The notes beneath the pieces are model-generated. The model was not told the origin of the DNA. It saw only the letters and a program-made list of their open reading frames with translations, and made no database searches. A stretch of DNA of 34,643 nucleotides. It comes from CAZQEZ01 sp964592475 (GTDB taxonomy: Bacteria > Bacteroidota > Bacteroidia > Cytophagales > Cyclobacteriaceae). Every line of letters starts with the position of its first letter. Within the stretch, counting starts at the first letter, position 1. The translations under genes were made by a program, and so were the position numbers. Location: contig CAZQEZ010000035.1 in the NCBI GenBank assembly GCA_964592475.1, positions 1 through 34,643 of the forward strand, written 5' to 3'. Shown here one piece after another: positions 1 to 7,375 of this stretch.

Positions 1-856
1 CAAAAAAAGATCCGGGATCAACACCTTCAACCTCTGTACCAGTTACCTGGTAAGATGTATTAAGTCCTAGGTAAAATGTTTCTGATAAATTATAACCAGA
101 AGTTAAGTCAATCTGGAACAAACTAGTAGCTATTTCTTCATCACTTTCGTTTAATTCGTCTCCATCTTGATCTCCTAATTGAGCGTTTATCCACGTTCCC
201 CCAGTTTCACTTTCATGGCCTAACTGGAATCCTAAAGTATAATCATCAAATGGATTATATTCAGTAGCATCAGTAGGATTCATTATAGCACCCATCAAGC
301 TCAATCCTCCTCCCAGGTCAAAATCCAGCTTCAGCCCAGTGTGAGAAAAAGGACCATAAGAGAACATGTAAGAAGTAGAATAATGGAAATTACCTACTGG
401 TGATATTACTTCATAACCCAGGAAAGTATTAAAATTTCCTAAAGTAAGGGTTACTGCATCACTAGGTGCCCAATAAGCATATAGCTGGTTTACTATGGTA
501 GAATTACCACTTATCAATAGACCTCCTAAATCAATCTGTGAACCAAAAACTGCATCAGCTCCCCTCGGTCCAAAAACCAGGTCAGCTACAAAACCAGCTT
601 TTTCTCCCTCGTAAGAAAAAATAACATTTGCCATTCCTAGGCCAAATCCTGTTTGATTGGCAAAAGATGTAGCGGGTGCAGCAAAAGTTCCATTATCAGC
701 CGTATTCAATGAAGTTCTGAAATAAGTATCAATGGAACCTGAAATGGTAAAATCCGGAGTTTCTTCTACCTCCACGGCCACCACGTCCACATCCTGCGCC
801 CGCAGGTTAAAAACGGTTAATACAATAAATGCTATTAGTATAAAAACTTTTTTCAT
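1..856 (-). CDS. Outer-membrane beta-barrel protein (porin-like), 3' end cut by window edge
   Basis: The reading frame starts at the ATG complementary to 854-856 and runs open to base 1, giving 285 visible codons; the C-terminus lies outside the window. The N-terminus (MKKVFILIAFIVL...NLRAQ) is a signal peptide, likely cleaved after residue 20. The mature part has alternating short hydrophobic strands rich in Gly, Tyr, Phe and Asn (for example GFGLGMANVIFSYEG and LTLGNFNTFLGYEV), typical of an outer-membrane barrel of the bbp2/OmpL-like putative porin type. It lies downstream of glnB and amtB on the same strand, so I infer that it passes ammonium or small nitrogen compounds through the outer membrane. 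A hairpin at 903-927 separates it from amtB and may lower its expression. The barrel is well supported; the exact family and substrate are not proven. Confidence 0.8.
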   Translation of the reverse strand, partial: MKKVFILIAFIVLTVFNLRAQDVDVVAVEVEETPDFTISGSIDTYFRTSLNTADNGTFAAPATSFANQTGFGLGMANVIFSYEGEKAGFVADLVFGPRGADAVFGSQIDLGGLLISGNSTIVNQLYAYWAPSDAVTLTLGNFNTFLGYEVISPVGNFHYSTSYMFSYGPFSHTGLKLDFDLGGGLSLMGAIMNPTDATEYNPFDDYTLGFQLGHESETGGTWINAQLGDQDGDELNESDEEIATSLFQIDLTSGYNLSETFYLGLNTSYQVTGTEVEGVDPGSFF

Positions 857-902
857 AATAGTTAAATATTTAAAGTGATTGGAAATTATTGTTTTAAATT
901 AA

Positions 903-927
903 GTACAGAGCATTTGCCGCTCTGTAC
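903..927 (-). terminator. Hairpin between amtB and the porin gene (terminator or attenuator)
   Basis: A perfect 9-bp inverted repeat, GTACAGAGC (903-911) and GCTCTGTAC (919-927), encloses a 7-nt loop. It lies after the amtB stop in the direction of transcription and before the porin start. On the minus strand the hairpin is followed by an AT-rich stretch rather than a clean T-run, so partial termination or mRNA 3'-end protection is as likely as full termination. Confidence 0.55.
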
Positions 928-983
928 CTTTTGTTATTTTGGAGAATTCGACTAATTCACCTGTATAGTATAAATATTTTTAA

Positions 984-2228
984 TTATTCGGCTGGTGCGT
1001 TGATATCAGGATAGGCATGCATGCCATGCTCGTACATATCCAGACCTTCAACTTCTTCTTTTTCTGAAACTCTTACACCAATTATTGCTTTGAGTATGAA
1101 GAAGATGATCAGTGCAGATGCAAAGCAGAAAACACCAACTGCTACAATACCAATTATCTGGCTCATTACGCTTGTACCTTCACCAAAGATTCCGGTTGCC
1201 AGGGTACCCCAGATACCACATACAAGGTGAACCGAGATAGCACCCACTGGATCGTCTAGTTTAGCTTTGTCAAGTAAAATTACTGACACTACCACAATAA
1301 TACCGGCAATAAATCCTATGATAAGAGCATCTGTTACAGAGGTTACATCCGCACCTGCAGTAATACCTACTAAGCCAGCCAATATACCATTCAATACCAT
1401 GGTAATGTCACTGGTTTTTACAAATATCCGGGTACCAAAATAGGAACCAATCGCACCTGCTGCAGCGGCTAGTGAAGTAGTAACTAAAACTTTTGAAACC
1501 AGCGCAGGATCAGCAGACAGTACTGAACCACCGTTGAACCCAAACCAGCCCAACCATAGGATCATTACTCCAATAAATGCAAGAGGGATGCTATGACCAG
1601 GAATTGGCCTGATCTTACCATCAATGTATTTGTGAACTCTGGGTCCAAGAATGATCACACCAGCCAGGGCAGCCCATCCACCTACCGAGTGTACAATAGT
1701 AGAACCGGCAAAGTCATAAAACGGTACTTCAAGCTGATCTAACCATCCTCCGCCCCACTTCCATGAGCCGGCGATCGGATAAATGATCCCTACATACAGG
1801 ATTGAGAATATTAGGAAGGTATCCAGTCGGATCCTTTCAGCCACTGCTCCTGAAACAATGGTCGCAGCAGTAGCGGCAAACATTCCCTGAAACAGGAAGT
1901 CAGTCCAGTAGGTATAACCACCATCGGCATATTCCGTAGTATTGCCTGTCGCATCAGGAAACAATCCGAAACCGGCAAAGCCAAACCAACCGGCTGCACC
2001 TTCAGCAAAACCCGGATACATCAGGTTAAATCCCCAAAGAGCATAAGTAAGTAGCCCTATATTGATGATCATGGTATTCTTGAATAAAATGTTCACGGTG
2101 TTTTTGGAGCGGGTAAGGCCGCTTTCAAGGGCACCGAATCCCAGGTGCATAATAAACACCAGAAATGTGGCCACCATCATCCACACGTTATTGGTGGTAA
2201 ATAGTTCTTGAGTTATAGTTTCTTCCAT
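984..2228 (-). CDS. amtB: Ammonium transporter AmtB
   Basis: This 414-residue inner-membrane channel of the Amt/Mep/Rh family conducts ammonium into the cytoplasm. The pore twin histidines are H180 (STIVHSVGG) and H334 (ISVHLVCG). The conserved Asp is D172. The phenylalanine gate and recruitment-site residues match F113 and F117 (FLFQGMFA) and W228/F231 (GWFGFNGGS). About eleven hydrophobic helices cover residues 15-385, followed by a short cytoplasmic tail (residues 386-414) where P-II would dock. No cleavable signal peptide is evident. It follows glnB by 62 nt on the same strand, the usual glnK-amtB pairing, and an outer-membrane barrel gene comes next. I see no sigma-54 site upstream. Identity is secure. 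Confidence 0.97.
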   Translation of the reverse strand: MEETITQELFTTNNVWMMVATFLVFIMHLGFGALESGLTRSKNTVNILFKNTMIINIGLLTYALWGFNLMYPGFAEGAAGWFGFAGFGLFPDATGNTTEYADGGYTYWTDFLFQGMFAATAATIVSGAVAERIRLDTFLIFSILYVGIIYPIAGSWKWGGGWLDQLEVPFYDFAGSTIVHSVGGWAALAGVIILGPRVHKYIDGKIRPIPGHSIPLAFIGVMILWLGWFGFNGGSVLSADPALVSKVLVTTSLAAAAGAIGSYFGTRIFVKTSDITMVLNGILAGLVGITAGADVTSVTDALIIGFIAGIIVVVSVILLDKAKLDDPVGAISVHLVCGIWGTLATGIFGEGTSVMSQIIGIVAVGVFCFASALIIFFILKAIIGVRVSEKEEVEGLDMYEHGMHAYPDINAPAE

Positions 2229-2290
2229 ATTCTATAAATTTAAATTGTGTTTTGGTTATTGATAATTAATTTTTCAGAGTAGGCATCTAA

Positions 2291-2641
2291 TTAATTGATG
2301 GCAGAGCTACCCTCTTCTCCGTTGCGGATCCTGTAAACTTTCTCCAGATCCATTACAAATATTTTCCCGTCTCCAATATTTCCATTGGGACCAGTAGGTG
2401 CTACTTTAAGCAAAGTGTCAATTGTTGTTTGCAAAAAGCTTTCACTTACCACAATCTCAATCTTTGTGCGAGGAATGTACCCAAAGTCATAGGTAGTACC
2501 TCGATAAGTCTGAGACATGCCAGCTTCCATTCCAAATCCCTTCACCTCGTAAAAAGACATGAACTTAATACCAGCATTAGCCAAGGCTTCATGTACTTCT
2601 TCAAACTTTGAAGTCCTTATTAATGCTTCTACTTTCTTCAT
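2291..2641 (-). CDS. glnB: P-II nitrogen regulatory protein (GlnB/GlnK family) with variant loops
   Basis: This 116-residue trimeric sensor of 2-oxoglutarate and ATP/ADP normally blocks AmtB when nitrogen is plentiful. The family framework is clear: MKKVEALIR at the start, the E32-V-K-G-F-G37 strand, the T-loop with YRGTTY ending at Y51 (the uridylylation position in enterobacteria), PRTKIEIVV after it, and IGDGKIFV in the B-loop. Two departures stand out. Position 39, Gln in the canonical 2-oxoglutarate/Mg site, is Glu. The B-loop reads TGPNGNIGDGK, three residues longer than the usual TGKIGDGK and without its first Lys. It precedes amtB by 62 nt and is the first gene of the unit. The family is certain; glnB versus glnK naming is arbitrary here. 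Confidence 0.95.
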   Translation of the reverse strand: MKKVEALIRTSKFEEVHEALANAGIKFMSFYEVKGFGMEAGMSQTYRGTTYDFGYIPRTKIEIVVSESFLQTTIDTLLKVAPTGPNGNIGDGKIFVMDLEKVYRIRNGEEGSSAIN

Positions 2642-2716
2642 AAATTTAAAAATTTAAGGTAATTGATTAATTAATAATTTAAAGGTAATTTCTAAGCCAA
2701 TTTTTTTAATAAAAAC

Positions 2717-2728
2717 ATACTTAAGTAT
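2717..2728. promoter_or_regulatory. 12-bp perfect palindrome upstream of glnB (possible operator)
   Basis: ATACTTAAGTAT reads identically on both strands and lies 75 bp upstream of the glnB start. A regulator site is possible. However, palindromes of this length are expected several times by chance in an AT-rich window of this size, so support is weak. Confidence 0.2.
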
Positions 2729-3215
2729 TAATTTGCCTGAAATTAAACCCAAATAAAAGAAAAAAAACACATACAATGCAACTATTGGTAGGAATATTAT
2801 TTAGAAATAATATTTTTTGAATCATTTAATAGGCAATATTTTCTATCTATAAAACAATTATTATTAAAATAATCTTAATTCAAACCTTTTGTGGTTACTC
2901 GCATTTAACAACTTTTGAAAATTACTATCGAATTTATGCTTTTTATGTATTTTTAAAATAATTAGAAAAATATTTAAAAAAAATACTTCCTACATAAAAA
3001 AAATTTACAACAAAATTGATACTTTGTTGAATTTGTCATTATTGAAGACCAATTGCCCTAATACACTTGCTAAGCTTTAGAAAATTAAATGTTAGTTTCT
3101 TGTAATTTAGATTACGAATCCATCAAATAAGTGTGATTTTTATATCTGTACCTTCATTATTTCCGAATAAATACACCTCATTGCTTTTTGGCTGGATTTT
3201 ACCGTTGATTTTAAT

Positions 3216-3223
3216 TAATTTTG
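3216..3223 (+). promoter_or_regulatory. Bacteroidota -7 element for mtaB
   Basis: TAATTTTG matches the Bacteroidota -7 consensus TAnnTTTG exactly and ends 7 nt before the mtaB ATG. No good -33 element is found at the usual spacing; a TTTG lies 25 bp upstream at 3187-3190. If used, the transcript would begin only a few bases before the start codon. Confidence 0.45.
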
Positions 3224-3230
3224 CAGCCTT

Positions 3231-4556
3231 ATGAAAAAAGTAGCATTTTATACCTTAGGCTGTAAACTCAACTTTTCGGAGACTTCTTCTATTGCTCGTC
3301 TTTTTGAAAACAAAGGTTACACCAAGGTTGATTTTTTGGAACAGCCCGATATATTTGTTATTAACACCTGTTCGGTTACTGATAATGCAGATAAAAAATG
3401 CCGAAAAGTAGTCAGGGAGGCCTTGCAAGTGTCTCCTAATGCACACGTATTTATTGTTGGTTGTTACGCTCAACTAAAACCCAGGGAAATAGCCGAAATA
3501 CCCGGAGTAAGTGCTGTATTGGGAGCAGCAGAGAAATTTCAGTTACCTGATCTACTTGAGGATCTATTAAAGAAACCTGCAGGCCATGGTTCGGTGATAG
3601 CGTCGGGAATAGAGAAAGCTACCGCTTATCATACTGCCTTTTCAATTAATGACAGAACTCGTACTTTTTTGAAAGTACAGGATGGATGTAATTACAATTG
3701 CAGTTTTTGTACTATACCGATGGCAAGGGGTAAAAGTCGAAGTGATACAATTGATAATATTGCGCGATCTGCAAGAAAGATTGCAGAATCAGGGGTGAAA
3801 GAAATAGTCATTACAGGGGTGAATACTGGTGATTTTGGCATCAGAAATGGTAGAAGAGAGGAAAGATTTATTGATTTATTGAAAGCTCTGGATAAGGTTA
3901 ACGGAATTAACCGTTATCGTATTTCCTCCGTGGAGCCTAATTTGCTTAGCAATGAAATCATTAAGTTTGTGGCAACTTCTAACAAGTTTTTACCGCATTT
4001 TCATATTCCACTACAATCTGGTTCTGATAAAATTTTGGAAGCAATGTATCGCCGTTATAGAAGTGATCTTTATGCGGATCGAGTGCAAACAATTAAGCAG
4101 TTAATGCCGCATTGTTGCATTGGTGTGGATGTTATAGTTGGTTTCCCCGGTGAAACAGAAGAGGATTTTCTCACTACCTATCAATTTTTAAATGAACTTG
4201 ATGTATCTTACTTGCATGTTTTCACTTATTCTGAAAGAGATAATACTCCAGCAGCAAATAGGAAAGATATCGTGCCACTAAAAGTTAGAAATCGCAGATC
4301 TAAAATGCTACGTAATTTGTCGCATAAGAAAAAACGATTATTCTATGAAGATAATCTTAAAAGTAATCAACAAGTGCTATTTGAAAATGATGTAGAAAAT
4401 GGAATGATGAATGGATTTACCAGGAATTATATAAGAGTAACTGCTAAATACGATCCTTTATTGATTAATGAAATATTAAATGTAAATCTTTTAAATATTA
4501 ATGAGAAAGGCCTTGTAGAAGTAGAAGAATCAGAAAAAAAGGTTTTGACCTATTAA
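3231..4556 (+). CDS. mtaB: tRNA t6A37 methylthiotransferase MtaB
   Basis: This 441-residue radical-SAM enzyme converts t6A at position 37 of certain tRNAs to ms2t6A. The N-terminal methylthiotransferase domain has the three cysteines for the auxiliary iron-sulfur cluster at C11 (TLGCKLN), C47 (NTCSVT) and C78 (VGCYAQ). The radical-SAM motif CNYNCSFC gives C153, C157 and C160. Further core motifs include GVNTGDFG, HIPLQSGSD and VIVGFPGETEEDF. The C-terminal 70 or so residues fit a TRAM-type RNA-binding domain. The GCKLN and NTCSVT forms favour MtaB over MiaB or RimO. It stands alone on its strand, with a -7 element immediately upstream and a hairpin overlapping its stop codon. Confidence 0.95.
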   Translation: MKKVAFYTLGCKLNFSETSSIARLFENKGYTKVDFLEQPDIFVINTCSVTDNADKKCRKVVREALQVSPNAHVFIVGCYAQLKPREIAEIPGVSAVLGAAEKFQLPDLLEDLLKKPAGHGSVIASGIEKATAYHTAFSINDRTRTFLKVQDGCNYNCSFCTIPMARGKSRSDTIDNIARSARKIAESGVKEIVITGVNTGDFGIRNGRREERFIDLLKALDKVNGINRYRISSVEPNLLSNEIIKFVATSNKFLPHFHIPLQSGSDKILEAMYRRYRSDLYADRVQTIKQLMPHCCIGVDVIVGFPGETEEDFLTTYQFLNELDVSYLHVFTYSERDNTPAANRKDIVPLKVRNRRSKMLRNLSHKKKRLFYEDNLKSNQQVLFENDVENGMMNGFTRNYIRVTAKYDPLLINEILNVNLLNINEKGLVEVEESEKKVLTY

Positions 4557-4571
4557 CCCAAAACCTTCTTT
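4535..4571. terminator. Bidirectional terminator between mtaB and the convergent small gene
   Basis: AAGGTTTTG (4539-4547) pairs perfectly with CAAAACCTT (4559-4567) around an 11-nt loop. A-residues on the left and T-residues on the right extend the arms. The stop codon of mtaB (4554-4556) lies in the loop. Read on the minus strand the stem is followed by a run of Ts, a strong terminator for the gene at 4578-4934; on the plus strand the tail (TTCTTTAA) is weaker. Confidence 0.75.
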
Positions 4572-4577
4572 AAGATA

Positions 4578-4934
4578 CTAAATTTTAATTATTTCTGCTT
4601 CTATACCATTTTCTTCTACAATTTTGCGAGTGTAAGTTAGTTTACCATGAGGCACTAATAATATAAATTTACCGTTTCGAAGACTGGCCATGGTAGAAAG
4701 TAAAGACCATTTATGAATAATTGATTGCTTGTCCCGTTTGGCTTTACGCACAATTTCGAAATAATATTTACCATCATCTTCCTTGGCTGTAAAATCAGGA
4801 ATTACCTCATGGTCACTGCCTTTTAGTTTTAATTTGGCTGGTTTTTCGTAATTTTCATGATCAGCACGGATATTTTTAAAACCTTTGCTTTTAATAGTAT
4901 CCAAAGCAGTATCGATCATTGTATTATTTTCCAT
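4578..4934 (-). CDS. Hypothetical protein, possibly PD-(D/E)XK nuclease-like
   Basis: This 118-residue soluble protein has no signal peptide. I do not recognise a named family. The core reads IPDFTAKEDDGKYYFEIVRK, with P46-D47, a turn, then a beta strand with E60 and basic residues R63-K64. This resembles the PD...(D/E)xK layout of restriction-endonuclease-like folds, followed by a helix (residues 69-85) and another strand (KFILLVPHG, 89-97), as expected for that fold. The lysine is two positions later than in the standard ExK, so the site may be altered or inactive. Codon use matches its neighbours. It converges on mtaB across a shared terminator. The coding region is convincing; the fold is inference. 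Confidence 0.75.
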   Translation of the reverse strand: MENNTMIDTALDTIKSKGFKNIRADHENYEKPAKLKLKGSDHEVIPDFTAKEDDGKYYFEIVRKAKRDKQSIIHKWSLLSTMASLRNGKFILLVPHGKLTYTRKIVEENGIEAEIIKI

Positions 4935-5062
4935 GAGTTAAGAATATTTAGTGATTAAATTTGAAAATTGGATATTTGATGAATTAATATTGTCGTGAGA
5001 ACAATTTCATATTAAATAAACAAAAAAAATAAAAAAAATGTTCAATTTAGCAAATTTTATAT

Positions 5063-5761
5063 ATGCTTGAAATAATTAAACAAAGTGAGGATTTGATCCT
5101 CGAAATAAAAGCTTTGCAGCCTGGAGATGAAGCTAAAGCCAATAATTGTACGAGAAAGCTTATTCAAATATGCAATTTTTATATTGAGGAGTGTCAAGAA
5201 TTTAGCATTCAACTTCAAGAGATTCACTTTGCTGATATAGGTATTGCATCAATTGATCGTTGGCAAACACAACAAATAAATCTATTACAATTAGCAAAAA
5301 GTATTCATGAGGAATTGAAACTGCAACATAAAAAGAAAATACATGAAAAAAGTAATCAATTGCAGATAGAAGAGCTTAAGCTGGCACTATCAGAACTTAA
5401 GAATGATAGTGAAAAAGATCTGACATTAGAAAAAAATAATTATCAATACCTTCAGAAAAAATATGAAAATTTAAAGAAAAAGCATAGTCAATTGGAACAA
5501 GAATACAAGGACCTTTTAGGTAGCAAGAAAGATTGGTATACCTATTTTATAATTGTATTTCCATTGGTATTCTTTATTTTGTTTTTCGATAAATTTCTAT
5601 ATATAAGCTATTATAATTTATTGAAATACAACGTGTTAGTAAAGACTGGTATAGCTTTTGCCTTCATTTCAGGGTTTCTTTATATTCCGCTGAAAGACAA
5701 ACGTTTGGTTTTGTTGCCAATGCTTTTCCTGTTGTTAATCCTTATTTTACAATATATTTGA
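5063..5761 (+). CDS. Coiled-coil protein with C-terminal membrane helices, function unknown
   Basis: This 232-residue protein is of unknown family. Residues 1-80 look helical and soluble. Residues 85-152 are highly charged (Lys/Glu/Gln) with heptad-like leucines, predicting a long coiled coil. Residues 157-232 carry three hydrophobic segments (about 158-180, 190-207 and 214-231) separated by short charged loops, so the C-terminus is membrane-embedded and the coiled coil projects from it, probably into the cytoplasm. The ATG at 5063 was chosen because the nearby ATG at 5038 is in another frame. A 132-nt gap precedes the next gene, a TerB-like protein. The layout resembles a membrane-anchored scaffold, but no role can be assigned. 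Confidence 0.75.
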   Translation: MLEIIKQSEDLILEIKALQPGDEAKANNCTRKLIQICNFYIEECQEFSIQLQEIHFADIGIASIDRWQTQQINLLQLAKSIHEELKLQHKKKIHEKSNQLQIEELKLALSELKNDSEKDLTLEKNNYQYLQKKYENLKKKHSQLEQEYKDLLGSKKDWYTYFIIVFPLVFFILFFDKFLYISYYNLLKYNVLVKTGIAFAFISGFLYIPLKDKRLVLLPMLFLLLILILQYI

Positions 5762-5893
5762 TATTCAGCTCAGTATAATTTTTCATAGTTTGCATTACTT
5801 CAATATATTACATCAGTAATGGAATCTCATCTAATTAATTCGGGTGAAATTATAATTTTTCTACCTTAGCATCAGAAATAAATGTAACGAATT

Positions 5894-6319
5894 ATGGATT
5901 TTTCTAACGATGATCAAAGTAAAGCAAGAAGCTATATAAAAAGCATTATAGAAATTGCATTAAGTGATGGATGGGTGAATGATCAGGAAATAAGTTTTTT
6001 GACTGAGGTAGCAAAAAGATTTAATTTGAGCCCTCAGGACTTCAAGGATATCAAAAAACAATATAAAAAGGAGGGTTTTGTAATGCCATCTTCACCACAT
6101 GAACGATTTCAATTATTTTACGACCTTGTAAAGATGATGATGATTGATGGAAGTATTGACGAAAATGAAAGGATGTTGTGTAATAACTATGCCAGAAATA
6201 TGGGCTATGATCAAGATATGGTGGATAGGGTAATTGACTTAATAAATCAAGATATATCGCGAGTAAGGACATTTGAAAATGCTAATATAAGAACCGAGAA
6301 ACTGAGAAAAGCATGCTAA
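5894..6319 (+). CDS. TerB-like (tellurite-resistance TerB family) domain protein
   Basis: This 141-residue all-helical soluble protein has two similar acidic half-repeats. The first is IIEIALSDGWVNDQEISFL (residues about 18-36) and the second LVKMMMIDGSIDENERMLC (about 76-94). Each has the Asp-Gly-x-(Val/Ile)-x-x-x-Glu pattern seen in TerB/DjlA-like domains, thought to bind metal ions or proteins. The family is linked to stress, membrane-associated and some defence contexts; no other ter genes (terA, terC, terD, terZ) are in this window, so tellurite resistance should not be assumed. A strong terminator follows. The domain assignment rests on the repeated motif and is moderately sure. Confidence 0.8.
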   Translation: MDFSNDDQSKARSYIKSIIEIALSDGWVNDQEISFLTEVAKRFNLSPQDFKDIKKQYKKEGFVMPSSPHERFQLFYDLVKMMMIDGSIDENERMLCNNYARNMGYDQDMVDRVIDLINQDISRVRTFENANIRTEKLRKAC

Positions 6320-6339
6320 GCGATATTGCATAAGAGATA

Positions 6340-6371
6340 AAGCCTCTGAGGGAAATCCCAGGGGCTTTTTT
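6340..6371 (+). terminator. Rho-independent terminator after the TerB-like gene
   Basis: AAGCCTCTG (6340-6348) pairs with CAGGGGCTT (6359-6367) with one G-T wobble, around a 10-nt loop, followed by a T-run (6366-6371). It lies 20 nt after the TerB-like stop codon and ends that transcript. Confidence 0.85.
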
Positions 6372-6372
6372 A

Positions 6373-6384
6373 TTGGCTAGCCAA
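6373..6384. promoter_or_regulatory. 12-bp perfect palindrome upstream of the FGE-like lipoprotein gene
   Basis: TTGGCTAGCCAA is a perfect palindrome, and its half-site TTGGCT recurs at 6391-6396, 18 bp to the right. It sits between the terminator and the start codon at 6429, where an operator would be expected. This is the only support. Confidence 0.25.
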
Positions 6385-6428
6385 AAGAAATTGGCTACTT
6401 TTACATTTCATTGTCTGAACTTGATATC

Positions 6429-7349
6429 ATGAACAATTACTATTATTACACATTTATTTTCATTATTTTTATACTAATAGCAGCCTGTAAAAAAGATTCT
6501 AAAACAGCCGAAACCAGCATTCAGGAAACAAGTAAAGAATCGGAACAAAGTAGTAAGCCTGATAAGCCGCTAGCATCAGAAAACGAGATGAAACTGGTTA
6601 AAGCTGGAGATTTTGTAGTTGGTTCAGCTGCTCACAAAGACCAATTTCCACCGATACCGGTAAAGATAAATGCATTTTACCTCGACAAGCAACCCGTTAC
6701 TGTTGAAGAGTTTAGCCGGTTTATAGAAGCAACTGGATATATTACCGATGCAGAAAAGTTTGGTAATTCAGGAGTTTTTGAGTTGCAAAATGGTAATTGG
6801 GTACTTAAACCGGGCACCTATTGGCTTTACCCATTAGGCCCCAAACAAGGAAAGGCTAAAAAAGATCATCCGGTAACTCATATTAGCTGGAACGATGCCG
6901 TAACTTATGCGCAATGGGCCAAAAAAAGATTGCCAACTGAAATTGAATGGGAATATGCTGCTAGATCGGGTCAAGTAGAAAATTGGTATCCCTGGGGGCA
7001 AGAAAGCAAGGTGATGGGGCAGCATATGGCTAATGTGTGGCAAGGAAATCAGTATACCAAGCAAGGAGGCGATGGATTTGAGTATACCTCACCTGTAGGA
7101 CACTATGATACTAACGAATGGGGATTTTCTGATATGGCTGGAAATGTATGGGAATGGACTGCAGATAGCTATTCGCCTATAATTGGCCAGCCAATACAGG
7201 TAAACCCTGATGTTAAAGTGATTAAAGGAGGCTCTTTTATGTACGATGAAGCGGGAGATTTAAGCTATACAGCCTTTTTTAGAGGAAAAAATAGTGTAGA
7301 AACTTCTCTTTTCAACATGGGGTTTCGCTGTGCAAAAGATGTTGACTAA
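6429..7349 (+). CDS. FGE/SUMF1-fold lipoprotein lacking the catalytic cysteines
   Basis: I start the gene at ATG 6429 rather than the in-frame TTG 6411, because this gives a clean lipoprotein signal, a hydrophobic N-terminus ending in LIAAC with Cys20 as the lipidated residue. The 306-residue product continues with a Ser/Glu/Lys linker, then a formylglycine-generating-enzyme-like domain (about 55-306). Its hallmarks are FYLDKQPVTVEEFSRFI, PVTHISWNDAVTYAQWA, RLPTEIEWEYAAR, DMAGNVWEWT and the final GFRCA. True FGEs have two cysteines after the GGS motif that bind copper; here KGGSFMYDEAGD has none (Tyr272 at the first position). It is therefore unlikely to oxidise sulfatases and is more like the structural members of the fold, such as the gliding proteins GldJ/GldK, though shorter. 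No sulfatase lies nearby. Confidence 0.9.
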   Translation: MNNYYYYTFIFIIFILIAACKKDSKTAETSIQETSKESEQSSKPDKPLASENEMKLVKAGDFVVGSAAHKDQFPPIPVKINAFYLDKQPVTVEEFSRFIEATGYITDAEKFGNSGVFELQNGNWVLKPGTYWLYPLGPKQGKAKKDHPVTHISWNDAVTYAQWAKKRLPTEIEWEYAARSGQVENWYPWGQESKVMGQHMANVWQGNQYTKQGGDGFEYTSPVGHYDTNEWGFSDMAGNVWEWTADSYSPIIGQPIQVNPDVKVIKGGSFMYDEAGDLSYTAFFRGKNSVETSLFNMGFRCAKDVD

Positions 7350-7375
7350 GCTAAGTTACCGGTTATTTATGATAA

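Larger units (their letters stand above)
2642..3230. other. 589-bp AT-rich intergenic region between divergent glnB and mtaB
   Basis: No convincing reading frame is seen on either strand, and stop codons are frequent. It holds the upstream sequences of two divergent units. Recognisable items are a 12-bp perfect palindrome at 2717-2728, 75 bp upstream of glnB, and a -7 element at 3216-3223 just before mtaB. Poly-A/T tracts are common, as around 2991-3003. I see no sigma-54 promoter, tRNA or obvious structured RNA. Confidence 0.7.

Noticed and set aside
2642..3230. Structured RNA or riboswitch in the long spacer
   Set aside because: The region is almost pure A/T with no stable stem or conserved-looking G/C motif, and lies upstream of genes without a known riboswitch class.
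5894..6319. Tellurite-resistance operon
   Set aside because: Only a TerB-like domain is present; no terA, terC, terD, terE or terZ genes are nearby, so the resistance label is not justified.
6411..6428. TTG start for the FGE-like lipoprotein
   Set aside because: The ATG at 6429 gives a compact lipoprotein signal peptide, while the extension adds charged residues before the hydrophobic segment.
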